Positions 13,431 through 21,692 of a stretch of DNA of 39,503 nucleotides are shown here, one piece after another; the first letter of the stretch is position 1; every line of letters starts with the position of its first letter. The stretch comes from a virus. The DNA is taken from IMG/VR virus record IMGVR_UViG_3300033144_002727, positions 1 through 39,503 of that record, one strand, 5' to 3'. Below the pieces are notes generated by a model that saw only the letters and a program-made list of their open reading frames with translations, ran no database searches and was not told the DNA's origin. Both the position numbers and the translations under genes were made by a program.

Positions 13431-15775
13431 TCAAGAAGTTTCAATTCCCGCCCGGGATCAACCGGGAGTCAACGCAGTTTGGTGCCAGCGGATCCTGGTA
13501 CAAGTGCAACAACATGCGCTTCCGTGGCGGCGTCCCCGAGATGATTGGTGGCTGGTCCCGTCTTGAGTCTCACGAGCTGGAGGGGTTCGGGAGGGCCTGC
13601 CACAGCACGAAGAGCTTTGAGGGGTACCGATACCGTTGGGTGGGTACCAATGAGAAGTTCTACGTGATCACCAGTAACGGGGCCGTGGATGTTACGCCTG
13701 ACCGGATAGCTGCGGTGAGCCTTTCGGCTGATCCATTTGCGGTTACAGACGGTATCGTGACCGTTACTGACGGGACTGCCGGAGTTGCGGTTGGTGACTG
13801 GGTGACCTTTGAGGGTGCCACGACTACGGTGGGTACAACCAACGCAATACCAGCGGCTACGATAAACAGGAATGGTGGCTGGCAGGTTATTTCTGTCGGG
13901 GCTGGGGAGTATACATTTGACTCGGGCTTGACCCCCGTCCCGACAGGCGGCGGCGGCGGCGGCGGTCCCGGGATCGAGGCTCACCACAAGGTAAAGCCCG
14001 GGAATCTTACCGTCAGCACGGGAAGTGGCTGGGGCGTTGGGTACTGGGGCGGAGATGATTTCACTCCTACCGAGTTCGATCTTGTCGATGCAGCGGGTGC
14101 TCAGGGTACGGACGACGGGTCTAAAAAAGTTGTTTTCAAGTATTCGAGCGGTTCGCCAACGACATCGAAGTCCGTTTATTTCACGAATCTGAGCGGGACT
14201 TTGGGCGGATTGGATCTGTCCTTGTTGAACAATGATTGGTGGAATGTAGATGCCGTAGCAACAGGTCCGAATACGTTTACCATCGTGGCCCCCGAGGACC
14301 CAGCGACAACGGGGACATTGGCGCTTGGTTCGGGCAAGTTGTTTTACTTGGCCGCTGGTGATGACGGTGACGGTGTCGAGGGGGCAACCCGACCTTGGGA
14401 TCAAGAATCTGCCCTTGCAACGGAAACAGGGGAAACTCGTCGGGTCTACATTGACAACTACGGCGAAGACTTGATGTTCGCAAACTCTGGCGGGACGATT
14501 TACTACTACGATCTTTCCGCGAACAGCAGCAGCGGTGTTCCGCAGACAGGCGCGACGAAGATTGCGGCGGCGCTGGACTCCTTCACGGGCCACGCGGACC
14601 CGCCCCACAAGGTGAGTAGCTTCTTGGTTTCAAAGAAGGATGGTCACTGCGTGGCTCTTGGTTGCAACGATGTTGGGGCCAGCGCGAGCGATGAGAAGAA
14701 CTCTCTTCTGGTGAGGTGGTCGGACCAGAACAATCCGTTTGACTGGCTCCCGACCCCGACGAACACTTCCGGTGGGCAGGTTCTCCGTGTGGGTTCCGAG
14801 ATCATTGGCGGTGTCAGCACGAAGGATGAAGTGGTGATCTTTACGGACTCTGGGGTTTACTCCATGCGGTTCGTGGGTCCACCGAATGTTTTTTCGTTCA
14901 CTCTGATTACCGAGGGCGTCGGGATTGTGTCTGCTGCTTCGGCGGTAAACGCAGCGAATGCGGTCTTCTTCATGGCGGACAACGCCTTTTATGTCTACCA
15001 GGGATCCGTGTCGATTCTTCAGTCTTCTGTGGCGAAGTATGTATTCGACGATTTCAATTACGACCAGAAAGAAAAGTGCTTCGCGGCGGTGAACTCGGCC
15101 TTTGGCGAGGTGACGTGGTTTTACCCCACAGCAGACTCGTTTGAGCCGAATCGATACGTGACCCTCGACTACGATGAAAACGTATGGTCAATGGGCGATT
15201 TGGATATGGGATCGCTTGCTCAAAGTTCTGATACATTGGTGGAAAACAAATACAACAGAACCGCGTGGAGGGACGCTGCCGTTTTCGACGCCCCCTGGTC
15301 AACCTACGTGACCCAGTACAAGTCGAACGCCGGCTCCGCTCCTGACGTGACAAAGTGTGGGATCATGCTTCACGAAACCGGGAGTTCTGCCAACAACATG
15401 GCTTTGCAGTCGTACATTGAAACTGGCGACATATCGATTGCTGACGGGGATTCATTTTCTTTCTACAACAGGATCATTCCTGACATTCGCCTGTTCGATG
15501 TGGGTAGCGGTGCTGGCTCCAGAGCTGTGGATATTGAGTTGATCAACAAAGACTTCCCCGGGTCCGAGAGCACAGGGACCACGAGTATGCGGCTTGACTT
15601 TGCGACTGGAAGCGCGACTGATCCTTGTGACTACACTTATTCTCCCACGGGGAATGGATCCGCAGTTCGCGGGAGAGCGAGGGCCATCCGGATGAAGATC
15701 AGCGCCAGCGCATCTGATTACAAGTGGAGAATGGGGGACATGAGGATTGACCTTCAGCCGGACGGGAGGCGTTAG
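13427..15775 (+). CDS. Tail nozzle/stabilisation protein (P22 gp10-like)
   Basis: The 782-residue protein begins MIKKFQFPPGINRESTQFG with WYKCNNMRFRGGVPEMIGGW. I associate this signature with the packaged-DNA-stabilising tail nozzle family (P22 gp10, functionally like T7 gp12). The middle (roughly 110-310) is a Gly-rich insertion with VGDWVTFEGATTTVG and a seven-Gly run near residues 173-180. The second half resumes a beta-propeller-like pattern: VSSFLVSKKDGHCVALG, SLLVRWSDQNNPFDWLPTP, GGQVLRVGSEIIGGVS, EVVIFTDSGVYSMRFVGPP, AVFFMADNAFYVYQGSV and FFYP-like strands. ATG 13427 is taken over the upstream start at 13409 because it overlaps the fibre stop (ATGA) and starts at the conserved residue. 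Confidence 0.7.
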   Translation: MIKKFQFPPGINRESTQFGASGSWYKCNNMRFRGGVPEMIGGWSRLESHELEGFGRACHSTKSFEGYRYRWVGTNEKFYVITSNGAVDVTPDRIAAVSLSADPFAVTDGIVTVTDGTAGVAVGDWVTFEGATTTVGTTNAIPAATINRNGGWQVISVGAGEYTFDSGLTPVPTGGGGGGGPGIEAHHKVKPGNLTVSTGSGWGVGYWGGDDFTPTEFDLVDAAGAQGTDDGSKKVVFKYSSGSPTTSKSVYFTNLSGTLGGLDLSLLNNDWWNVDAVATGPNTFTIVAPEDPATTGTLALGSGKLFYLAAGDDGDGVEGATRPWDQESALATETGETRRVYIDNYGEDLMFANSGGTIYYYDLSANSSSGVPQTGATKIAAALDSFTGHADPPHKVSSFLVSKKDGHCVALGCNDVGASASDEKNSLLVRWSDQNNPFDWLPTPTNTSGGQVLRVGSEIIGGVSTKDEVVIFTDSGVYSMRFVGPPNVFSFTLITEGVGIVSAASAVNAANAVFFMADNAFYVYQGSVSILQSSVAKYVFDDFNYDQKEKCFAAVNSAFGEVTWFYPTADSFEPNRYVTLDYDENVWSMGDLDMGSLAQSSDTLVENKYNRTAWRDAAVFDAPWSTYVTQYKSNAGSAPDVTKCGIMLHETGSSANNMALQSYIETGDISIADGDSFSFYNRIIPDIRLFDVGSGAGSRAVDIELINKDFPGSESTGTTSMRLDFATGSATDPCDYTYSPTGNGSAVRGRARAIRMKISASASDYKWRMGDMRIDLQPDGRR

Positions 15776-15969
15776 TGGCTGTCCAAATTCAACCGCTTCC
15801 GCTGGCTGACAATTCGTACAGCCAGGACGGTGAGGATTTTTTCCGAAGGGAGGTTGAGCGGTACCTGCTTTTGCTTTCTGCTGAAATTTCTGGAGCTTCT
15901 TCCCTTTTCGGCACCGAAGCGTCTCTCGCCTCCAAAAGGGAAAATTTCGTGAGCCCGCCGGTCGCCTGA
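15775..15969 (+). CDS. Small virion protein with C-terminal ASxASK motif
   Basis: The 64-residue protein starts at GTG 15775 overlapping the previous stop (TAGTG). It contains EDFFRREVERYLLLLSAEIS, a helix, then GASSLFGTEASLASKRENF. The same helix plus A-S...G-x-EAS-x-ASK-x-E pattern ends the 491-residue protein at 16644-18119, so the two are paralogous in this segment. Short genes with a final S-L-A-x-x-R/K-x-x-x-F are common beside nozzle and fibre genes in marine podoviruses; role unknown, possibly an assembly or attachment tag. It has no membrane segment and abuts the next gene without a gap. Confidence 0.55.
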   Translation: MAVQIQPLPLADNSYSQDGEDFFRREVERYLLLLSAEISGASSLFGTEASLASKRENFVSPPVA

Positions 15970-16644
15970 ATGTCTCACATCGTTCCGTTCCAAATTGATG
16001 GGTACACGTATCGCCACACCGAGGACGATGCACCGCTAAATTTCTATGCCCGAAATCATTTTCTTGGTTTGTGCGAAGTGGCGACTCAGGACTGGAGAAC
16101 AGAGGACTGGCGGAAGTGCCCCGTTGATGAAGAAAGCCTTGTCTTCGCCATTGAAGATACGGAAGGCGAGTATTACGGTACCTGGGGAATGTACCGTGTC
16201 CACCCTGTAGGCGATGATCACGATGTTGTGTCGGCACTTCCGGCTCCGATGTTCCAAGACATTGCCGCAAAGATTCCGGAGATTGCATACGGTCCGGGTG
16301 GAGAGATTGTCAATCAGGATGTTGTAGACGCGGCAAAGGCGAGATCTCGGGATTGGTGGAGGAGAACATTTTCCGTAATGGAGTGGATGTTTATGAACCC
16401 TATGCCCCTAGATGACGGTGGGTATTTCACGTTGGACCATTGGAGGTTTCCGATGGAGTCCGGTGGAGACATTCGACAGCACGAGTGGTACGGAGTGCAT
16501 GGGTACTTTGATCAGTATTGCAAGCTGGAAGTTCTTTTTGAGACCGATCATTACGGAGACGGGAAGATCGCGGTCGAGACTCTCAAGCACTGGAAAGATG
16601 TAGACCCTGACCCCGGAAGGTCCAGGGGGAGCATCTACCCGTAA
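15970..16644 (+). CDS. Unknown protein of tail module
   Basis: The 224-residue protein is not recognised. It is rich in Trp, Tyr, Asp and His: PFQIDGYTYRHTEDDAPLNF, DWRTEDWRKC, EYYGTWGMYRVHP, SRDWWRRTFSVMEWMFMNP, LDHWRFPMESGGDI and a C-terminal AVETLKHWKDVDPDPGRSRG. The aromatic content and lack of helices of hydrophobic type suggest a soluble alpha/beta or beta protein, possibly a sugar-binding or virion accessory protein. It starts directly after the small ASxASK gene and overlaps the next gene at TAATG (16642-16646), so it belongs to the same tail transcription unit. I cannot assign function. Confidence 0.5.
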   Translation: MSHIVPFQIDGYTYRHTEDDAPLNFYARNHFLGLCEVATQDWRTEDWRKCPVDEESLVFAIEDTEGEYYGTWGMYRVHPVGDDHDVVSALPAPMFQDIAAKIPEIAYGPGGEIVNQDVVDAAKARSRDWWRRTFSVMEWMFMNPMPLDDGGYFTLDHWRFPMESGGDIRQHEWYGVHGYFDQYCKLEVLFETDHYGDGKIAVETLKHWKDVDPDPGRSRGSIYP

Positions 16645-18119
16645 TGCCCGTAGCGGTTATGCAGCCCGCGCGATCTGCGAATGCAGATTACACGGTGGGA
16701 GATGCTGTTTATGTGAGCGGTTTTACGATCGATTGGGATGAGGCCGTTCATTTTTTTGGCAGAGACGCTGCCAAGACTCCAGTGAACCGTGGCTCTGTAA
16801 GTCACTACGAGTCCAGTGTGATACCCCTTGGCGCGACAGTTTCAAAAGCCAAGTTGGAAATGAAAGCAAGCGCGTCAGACAGTACGTCTTTTTCTTCAAA
16901 TGTTTCTGTCGATGTTTTGGCGGATACGAGCGCCGGTTGGGATCCTCGTCTTAACCAGACGGTTGAGTCTTATCATAAAGGTCCTGAGTTTATTTACTAC
17001 CCCAATGTGGCTCCGTACCCCGGACTTACTTCCGCGTGGGTCGGCGGGAGGCTGTCGGGGAGCGATCAGACGATTTCGATGCCGATGAATATAGAGCACG
17101 GTGTTGGTTCTATCGCGCAGTCTTGGACGTGCAACAGTGCTGGTGATGGGGACGCCTTGGTGGCGCATTACTTTTTCATCCAGAGAACAGGGTCGCTGTC
17201 GAATACTTCAGTTTATTGCAACCTGTACGAGGCTTCTGGTAGTGCTGGTTCTTACACGAAAGGCTCACTATTAGACACAAGCTTGTCGCGCGATGCGGAT
17301 TTGATAGCGACTGCTGGCCTGTCTGCTTTTTGGTTTGTTCCGTCTAGCACGGTGACGCTGTCGGAAGATACTGTCTACATATCGGAGTTGGTTTTTTCCG
17401 GAACGGATACCGGGGCCACGGCCATCAAAGTCGGGATACTTGCGGCGGCGGGAGGAACGACGGACAACGCCGTTATTTACGCGAGGGAGACTCCGGCCCC
17501 TGCCAGAGTATTGCAGGGTTTTGGGGGCTACACGAAGTGGATGACGGGGACGGACATCAAGAATGCGAGTGGCGTCCTGACTGGCTCAACAGATAATGTT
17601 TCTAGTTTTCCATCGTTTACGTCGGGTCAGGTGTATCGACCTGCGTCAAGTGAGTACAGCTCGGAAACGAATTACATCGCGTTGTCAAATTTCAAGTCGA
17701 ACATACAAAAGGCTTTGGACGCGAGGACTGCGACGAGCGATTGGATTGGTGTCCGTTTCCAGGATTTTTCAGGGACAACGAATGGCGCACAGAGAAGGTT
17801 TCATTCTTCCAAGTCGGCGACGGAAACGATTTCTGGATACAAAGGCATGGTTCTTACGGTTGAGTTTACGTTGCCGTCAAATTTTGTGGCGAAACCACCA
17901 CCGACGATCCGTTCGGCTGTCAGCTTTCGTCCGATGAATAAGTCGTCTTTGGAGTACGAGTCTTTGTCAGAAAACAATTTCAGAAGAGACGTGGAGGATT
18001 CTCTGTCTTTGATTTCTGCGAAGCTGTCTGAGGCTTCAGCTACTCACGGAAGGGAGGCTTCATGCGCGTCGAAAAAGGAAAGGCTTCTGCCGAGGGTGGG
18101 GGTAAAAACTTTTGGATAG
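16644..18119 (+). CDS. Virion surface-type protein with C-terminal ASxASK tag
   Basis: The 491-residue Ser/Thr/Gly-rich beta protein has an N-terminal region with IPLGATVSKAKLEMKASASD and SVDVLADTSAGW (about 50-100), which weakly recalls CBM96/DNRLRE-type sandwiches. The middle carries LSNTSVYCNLYEASGSAGSY and LSEDTVYISELVFSG, a pattern I associate with choice-of-anchor or lectin-like sandwiches. The last 55 residues (SENNFRRDVEDSLSLISAKL, HGREASCASKKER) repeat the small protein at 15775. It is likely a fibre or tailspike-like accessory protein whose tag docks it to the tail. Start ATG overlaps the upstream stop; the end overlaps the next start by eight bases. Confidence 0.5.
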   Translation: MPVAVMQPARSANADYTVGDAVYVSGFTIDWDEAVHFFGRDAAKTPVNRGSVSHYESSVIPLGATVSKAKLEMKASASDSTSFSSNVSVDVLADTSAGWDPRLNQTVESYHKGPEFIYYPNVAPYPGLTSAWVGGRLSGSDQTISMPMNIEHGVGSIAQSWTCNSAGDGDALVAHYFFIQRTGSLSNTSVYCNLYEASGSAGSYTKGSLLDTSLSRDADLIATAGLSAFWFVPSSTVTLSEDTVYISELVFSGTDTGATAIKVGILAAAGGTTDNAVIYARETPAPARVLQGFGGYTKWMTGTDIKNASGVLTGSTDNVSSFPSFTSGQVYRPASSEYSSETNYIALSNFKSNIQKALDARTATSDWIGVRFQDFSGTTNGAQRRFHSSKSATETISGYKGMVLTVEFTLPSNFVAKPPPTIRSAVSFRPMNKSSLEYESLSENNFRRDVEDSLSLISAKLSEASATHGREASCASKKERLLPRVGVKTFG

Positions 18120-18501
18120 CTACAAGATCTTAAAGCAGGCCGCTCCCGGCGATACCAACTGGGCAGAGGCGTATCAGGTTCCTGTTCCTGCGGCCACGAC
18201 CGTGAGTTCCGGGACGGTGACAGTGGGTCCGAAGGCTGTCTCAGCGCAAACACAGACCCTGATTACGTCAATTCTAGTCATCTCCTCCGATTCTTCTACA
18301 TACAGTATTGCCGTTGGGGATAGTTCTATATCTGCGGGTTCTGTCCCTTTTAGCAACATGATCGTTTACCAGAAGGCGCTGGCAGCAAACAACAACGATG
18401 TTCTGTCCCTGGGCTTGACCTTGGGCTCTGGAGACAAAATCTTTTTCAAAATAGACACTGGTACAGTGGCCTACACGATCATGGGGATTGAGATAACCTG
18501 A
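18112..18501 (+). CDS. Small beta-rich virion protein
   Basis: The 129-residue protein from TTG 18112 opens MDSYKILKQAAPGDTNWAEAYQVPV, followed by TTVSSGTVTV, LITSILVISSDSSTYSIAVG, SNMIVYQKALAANNNDVLSL and LGSGDKIFFKI ending VAYTIMGIEI. This is the arrangement of a widespread small phage beta-sandwich protein (KIL-x-Q...VP...T-x-I-S-S-I-x-V...G-D-x-I-x-V-x-S...GxE) found near tail genes. Role unknown; a decoration or fibre-associated protein is likely. It overlaps both neighbours (eight bases upstream, TGATG downstream), indicating tight translational coupling. The TTG start is chosen because it is the only start preserving the conserved opening. Confidence 0.55.
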   Translation: MDSYKILKQAAPGDTNWAEAYQVPVPAATTVSSGTVTVGPKAVSAQTQTLITSILVISSDSSTYSIAVGDSSISAGSVPFSNMIVYQKALAANNNDVLSLGLTLGSGDKIFFKIDTGTVAYTIMGIEIT

Positions 18502-18788
18502 TGGATTTTGACCACACCTTTTGGTCTGACAGGCCCTGGGATTTCCGCAAGCAAGTGATCGACCAAATAGGTCACATGGCCTATGCGGTAGTGGTCTTTG
18601 CCCCCGTCTTGTTGATGGAAAGTCTGGCGGTCGGATGCACAGCCAGCGCGTTTCTGTGCGGAGCGATCCGCGAGTGGGAACAGTGGAGCAGGAGGTACCG
18701 TCTCCACTTTTTTGACAGAGCGGTGGACATTGCGTTCTTCGCGCTTGGCGGATTTATCGCTTACCTAATGTTTGGAGTGAAACTATGA
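18501..18788 (+). CDS. Two-helix membrane protein, holin-like candidate
   Basis: The 95-residue protein has two hydrophobic segments, MAYAVVVFAPVLLMESLAVG (about 26-46) and IAFFALGGFIAYLMFGV (about 77-93). They are joined by a polar loop REWEQWSRRYRLHFFDRAVD. The pattern W-D-x-R-x-x-x-I-D-Q-I-G-H...EW-x-Q...DR-x-x-D-x-x-FF-x-L-G occurs in small membrane proteins of marine phages, as I recall. Size and topology suit a class II holin, but the gene is 18 kb away from the endolysin, so a virion or membrane-channel role is equally possible. It overlaps the preceding gene (TGATG) and the following gene (ATGA). Confidence 0.5.
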   Translation: MDFDHTFWSDRPWDFRKQVIDQIGHMAYAVVVFAPVLLMESLAVGCTASAFLCGAIREWEQWSRRYRLHFFDRAVDIAFFALGGFIAYLMFGVKL

Positions 18789-19723
18789 ACTACGGCAGCC
18801 TGCGACAAGATGTGCGTCGGCTCTCCGACCAGGGCCGGTTTGGCGACAGCATGATGATGCACGTCAATCCGATAGAAGTGGCTGCGTTGGACTCGATGGT
18901 CCCGGGTGGGCTCACGAGGAACCCGGCAACGGGGCAGCCGGAGGCTTGGTTGCCATTGCTTGGATTGGCGCTCGGGGCGACCATTGGTGGCGCGACAGCC
19001 AAAAAGAGAAAGCAGGGCATTCTGGAAGGGATCTTGATGGGTGGCGGCATGGGCTTGCTGGGTGGCATGGGTGCTGGCGCTCTGGCCGGTGGGGCCGGTG
19101 CGGCTGGCGCGGCTGGCACAGCTGCCGCAGCCGTGCCAGCTGGCACAGCTGGCACAGCTGGCACAGCTGGCACGGCTGCGGCGGCACAGTCCACGATCCT
19201 CGGCGCGGCTCCGAATGTAACCCTGCCTGCGGCTGGCGAATTTCTGGCCCAGGGGGCTATTGCGCCAGCAACAACATCAACGGGACTGCCTACGGCATCA
19301 ACATTGATTAACCAGGGAGTTATTTCCCCAACAGCGTACAGCGCGGCACCTACTGCTCTGGTTACGCCCCCGCAGGCGATGCCCACGGCGGGGGGGTTAA
19401 TTTCGGATCCATCAACGCTGCCCAGCGTGGTGGGTCGTTCGATACCCCATCGTGGTTATTCTGCTGCTGAGATGGGTTCTGGAGTGTCCGAATTGTTTAG
19501 TGGAAAGGGCGGTGAGGCTTTCATGGAGGGTGCCGGGGACACGCTGAAGGGATACGGCGGGAACCTCAAGAAGGGTCTTGGTGTGATGGCGGACAACCCC
19601 ATGATGACGATGGGTGGCGCGATGATGCTGGACCGTGTGATGAACGACGAAGAAGAAGAAAAATACGGAGAATATGACGGCCCGCTTGCCTACGGCAGTT
19701 GGCGTCACGGAGGAGCAGGCTGA
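18785..19723 (+). CDS. Gly/Ala-rich internal virion-type protein
   Basis: The 312-residue protein begins with a helical part (1-50: MNYGSLRQDVRRLSDQGRFG, SMMMHVNPIEVAALDSMVPG, and NPATGQPEAWLP). I recognise this opening from virion proteins in marine podovirus-like genomes (an S/AQGRGGDT-type helix, then HINP-x-E). Next comes a hydrophobic Gly/Ala stretch (54-140; PLLGLALGATIGGATA, GMGLLGGMGAGALAGGAGAA, GTAGTAGTAGTA) resembling glycine-zipper segments that can insert in membranes. The tail is Ala/Thr/Pro-rich with several GYG and GGE helices near 240-290. It probably is ejected or inserted during infection. The low-complexity part contains an inverted repeat listed separately. Start ATG overlaps the prior stop. 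Confidence 0.55.
   Translation: MNYGSLRQDVRRLSDQGRFGDSMMMHVNPIEVAALDSMVPGGLTRNPATGQPEAWLPLLGLALGATIGGATAKKRKQGILEGILMGGGMGLLGGMGAGALAGGAGAAGAAGTAAAAVPAGTAGTAGTAGTAAAAQSTILGAAPNVTLPAAGEFLAQGAIAPATTSTGLPTASTLINQGVISPTAYSAAPTALVTPPQAMPTAGGLISDPSTLPSVVGRSIPHRGYSAAEMGSGVSELFSGKGGEAFMEGAGDTLKGYGGNLKKGLGVMADNPMMTMGGAMMLDRVMNDEEEEKYGEYDGPLAYGSWRHGGAG
19124..19182 (+). repeat. GGCACAGCT tandem repeat flanked by a 14-bp inverted repeat
   Basis: Tandem GGCACAGCT units run 19142-19177 (the last as GGCACGGCT). GCCGCAGCCGTGCC (19124-19137) is the exact reverse complement of GGCACGGCTGCGGC (19169-19182), giving a 14-bp stem with a 31-base loop, and the palindrome GTGCCAGCTGGCAC lies at 19133-19146. All is within the coding region of the Gly/Ala-rich protein (AVPAGTAGTAGTAGT). 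Confidence 0.8.
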
Positions 19724-20616
19724 TGGGTGGCAATAGAGCACAGCAGGGCGGCTGGGGTCTTCAGCCGGTGGGACCCAACAACCCCGGCGGACAGGCATGG
19801 TCGGGTGGTTGGGGACCGGCAAACCCAAATGATAGGGGGGTCGGTCAGCTTCCGACGAATCAAAGCTACTGGGGAAGTGCGATTAACCCCGAACCGGGCA
19901 CGTCGCACACTATGGATATTAAGGACAGTAACTCAGACGGTATGGACGATCGGTATCAGCCGAACCCCGGCGGACAGGCATGGTCGGGTGGTTGGGGGGA
20001 CCAGACGGGGGGCTGGCAAAGTCCTTACCGAAACCAAATGGGTTTTCCTGGTGGCCCTGGTCCTATCGGCGGTTCCGTAGGGATGCCGCCCTGGGCACAG
20101 GCTGCGAGTCAAAGACTCACAAGTTACCAGGGTGGCTATCCTGAGCAAACGAACCCATATATGAACTTGGGCAAGCGTTTTAACACTGCGGAGTCGGAAG
20201 CCGACTACTGGAATCAAGACCGCCCCGCTACGGGGTTTTTTAGTCCCCAGCAGCAGCAAGACTGGGAAGCTGGGAAACAGGGATACCAAGACCGCCTCGT
20301 CCAGGATGAGCAGGACCTGATGGACAGAAAATCCCAGTGGGCGGATTCGTTTTCCACAGTTGAGTCCGGTGGTGATATGTCTGCACTGGATAAGTTTCAA
20401 CGGATGCAATGGGCGTCTGGGCAAGGGGGTCCAGATCTGGATTTTTCTGACGAATTTAGTGGATCTCAGTACGGCATGTCAGATCTTGATAGGTATCGCT
20501 CGGACAGAACATCCTCGATGAACGAGATTCAGGAGTTGCAGCGTAGGCTCATGGAACTCCAAGGTGGTTTTGCAAACCAATACTACAGCGGCGGTGGTCG
20601 GGTCAGGAGGCGCTGA
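19723..20616 (+). CDS. Gly/Trp/Gln-rich virion protein with Ca-loop-like motif
   Basis: The 297-residue protein begins MGGNRAQQGGWGLQPVGP and is low-complexity for its first 130 residues. NPGGQAWSGGWG occurs twice, about 61 residues apart. Between the copies lies DSNSDGMDD, a D-x-N-x-D-G-x-D loop like EF-hand, dockerin or thrombospondin type-3 calcium sites. The C-terminal half is helical and charged (FSPQQQQDWEAGKQGYQDRL, VQDEQDLMDRKSQWADSF, RTSSMNEIQELQRRLMELQ), ending basic (GGGRVRRR). It looks like a virion-internal or tail-associated protein; no catalytic motif is seen. ATG 19723 is chosen over upstream codons since GGAGGAG precedes it and it overlaps the prior stop. Confidence 0.55.
   Translation: MGGNRAQQGGWGLQPVGPNNPGGQAWSGGWGPANPNDRGVGQLPTNQSYWGSAINPEPGTSHTMDIKDSNSDGMDDRYQPNPGGQAWSGGWGDQTGGWQSPYRNQMGFPGGPGPIGGSVGMPPWAQAASQRLTSYQGGYPEQTNPYMNLGKRFNTAESEADYWNQDRPATGFFSPQQQQDWEAGKQGYQDRLVQDEQDLMDRKSQWADSFSTVESGGDMSALDKFQRMQWASGQGGPDLDFSDEFSGSQYGMSDLDRYRSDRTSSMNEIQELQRRLMELQGGFANQYYSGGGRVRRR
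19780..19997 (+). repeat. 35-bp perfect direct repeat within a coding region
   Basis: The sequence at 19780-19814 recurs without change at 19963-19997, 183 bases apart (61 codons), in frame and encoding NPGGQAWSGGWG both times. Perfect identity at synonymous sites implies a recent duplication or conversion rather than old protein-level repetition. Confidence 0.85.
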
Positions 20617-20617
20617 T

Positions 20618-21691
20618 ATGGGTGGCGGCCAGGGGCATCAGGGCGATCCCTTCGGGTTGAATTTTTACGAAGGACAGGAGGGTCTTGGGTCACTCGGGAA
20701 GGCCTCGGCTTCTGGTCTTGACGGGATTGCTGCCAGACCCCAGGAAAGTCCCATCTATTCCTGGGAAAGGTTTGTGAACCCCAGCAAGACAATGGGCAGG
20801 TCAACGGAAAGTTTATGGGACGATGCTACTCGCATGGTCAACGCAAGGAACCGGGCCAAAGATACAACCCCGTCCCGAGTGCGAGCGCGTCACTGGTCGG
20901 ATCAGGCACCGACCCGGAGAATGCAGATTGAGAGCCAGTTTCGCCGTATGTACACCCCGGGTTTGGGTGGTCCGAGAACTCCGACGATGCAGACGGACCC
21001 CGTCGAGTGGGTAAACCCGATGGGCAAAAACAAAAAGCAAAGAAAGCGTTGGTATCGAGAAAATCTTCCGGGGCAGGGATTTCAATATCAAAGCCCTGAG
21101 GCACGGGGGGTGTGGAGCGATCCGACACCATTTGGGTATTCGGGTGGTGGGATTGTAGACGCCATGCCTGCTACGGATACCTACGCCCAGGAGGAGATGG
21201 AATCTGGTACGCAGTCGTTCCAACTTCCGGAGATGGATCCGGGTATGCAGTCCCGACAGTCTATTGTCGAAAATGCAATCCTCGCAATTTCAAACCCGGC
21301 TCAACATCCGAATCCAGAGATGGCTCGCGTGGATTTTGTCGAAGCGTTTGGTGAGTTGGCTTACTCAAAGCTAGAGGCTCGCGTGTTGGGACGCGAGCCT
21401 TCACCTTCCCCGAAGGAGGGTCTTGTTGAGCAAGGTTTTAATGCCGGAGGCCCCGTTCCCCTGGGGGATGGCATGAGTGATTCTGTCCCGGCGAACATAG
21501 ACGGGGTGGAGCCGGTTGCTCTTTCGGAGGGTGAGTTCGTGGTTCCGGCAGACGTAGTCTCTGGCCTTGGCAATGGGAGTACAAATGCGGGAGCGCAGAG
21601 GTTGAATGAGTTGATGGCAAATGTTCGACATTCCAGAACCGGGACAACAAATCAGGCACCGCCGATTAACGCAAGGGCAATGGTGGGTTGA
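20618..21691 (+). CDS. Internal virion-type protein with SDSVPA / EFVVPADVV signature
   Basis: The 357-residue protein begins Gly-rich (MGGGQGHQGDPFGLNFY). It has a basic, Arg-rich middle (about 85-145; SRVRARHWSDQAP, MGKNKKQRKRWYRENLP) and ends with FNAGGPVPLGDGMSDSVPA then ALSEGEFVVPADVVSGLGNG and AQRLNELMANVR. That C-terminal G-x-G-x-SDS-(I/V)-PA...GEFVVPA-x-V-V-S-x-L-G-N-G pattern is widespread in virion proteins of marine and enteric podoviruses, where I know no assigned activity. The frame extends upstream to 20564, but ATG 20618 has AGGAGG seven bases before it and begins the recognisable protein. It follows the previous stop by one base. Confidence 0.65.
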   Translation: MGGGQGHQGDPFGLNFYEGQEGLGSLGKASASGLDGIAARPQESPIYSWERFVNPSKTMGRSTESLWDDATRMVNARNRAKDTTPSRVRARHWSDQAPTRRMQIESQFRRMYTPGLGGPRTPTMQTDPVEWVNPMGKNKKQRKRWYRENLPGQGFQYQSPEARGVWSDPTPFGYSGGGIVDAMPATDTYAQEEMESGTQSFQLPEMDPGMQSRQSIVENAILAISNPAQHPNPEMARVDFVEAFGELAYSKLEARVLGREPSPSPKEGLVEQGFNAGGPVPLGDGMSDSVPANIDGVEPVALSEGEFVVPADVVSGLGNGSTNAGAQRLNELMANVRHSRTGTTNQAPPINARAMVG

Positions 21692-21692
21692 A

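Noticed and set aside
13469-14608. 379-codon minus-strand frame opposite the nozzle gene
   Set aside because: Shadow of a real plus-strand gene with coherent beta structure; composition is Arg/Pro-rich and no domain is seen.
19142-19177. GGCACAGCT repeats as a CRISPR-like or origin iteron array
   Set aside because: Units are contiguous without spacers, in frame, and encode the GTA low-complexity stretch of a virion protein.
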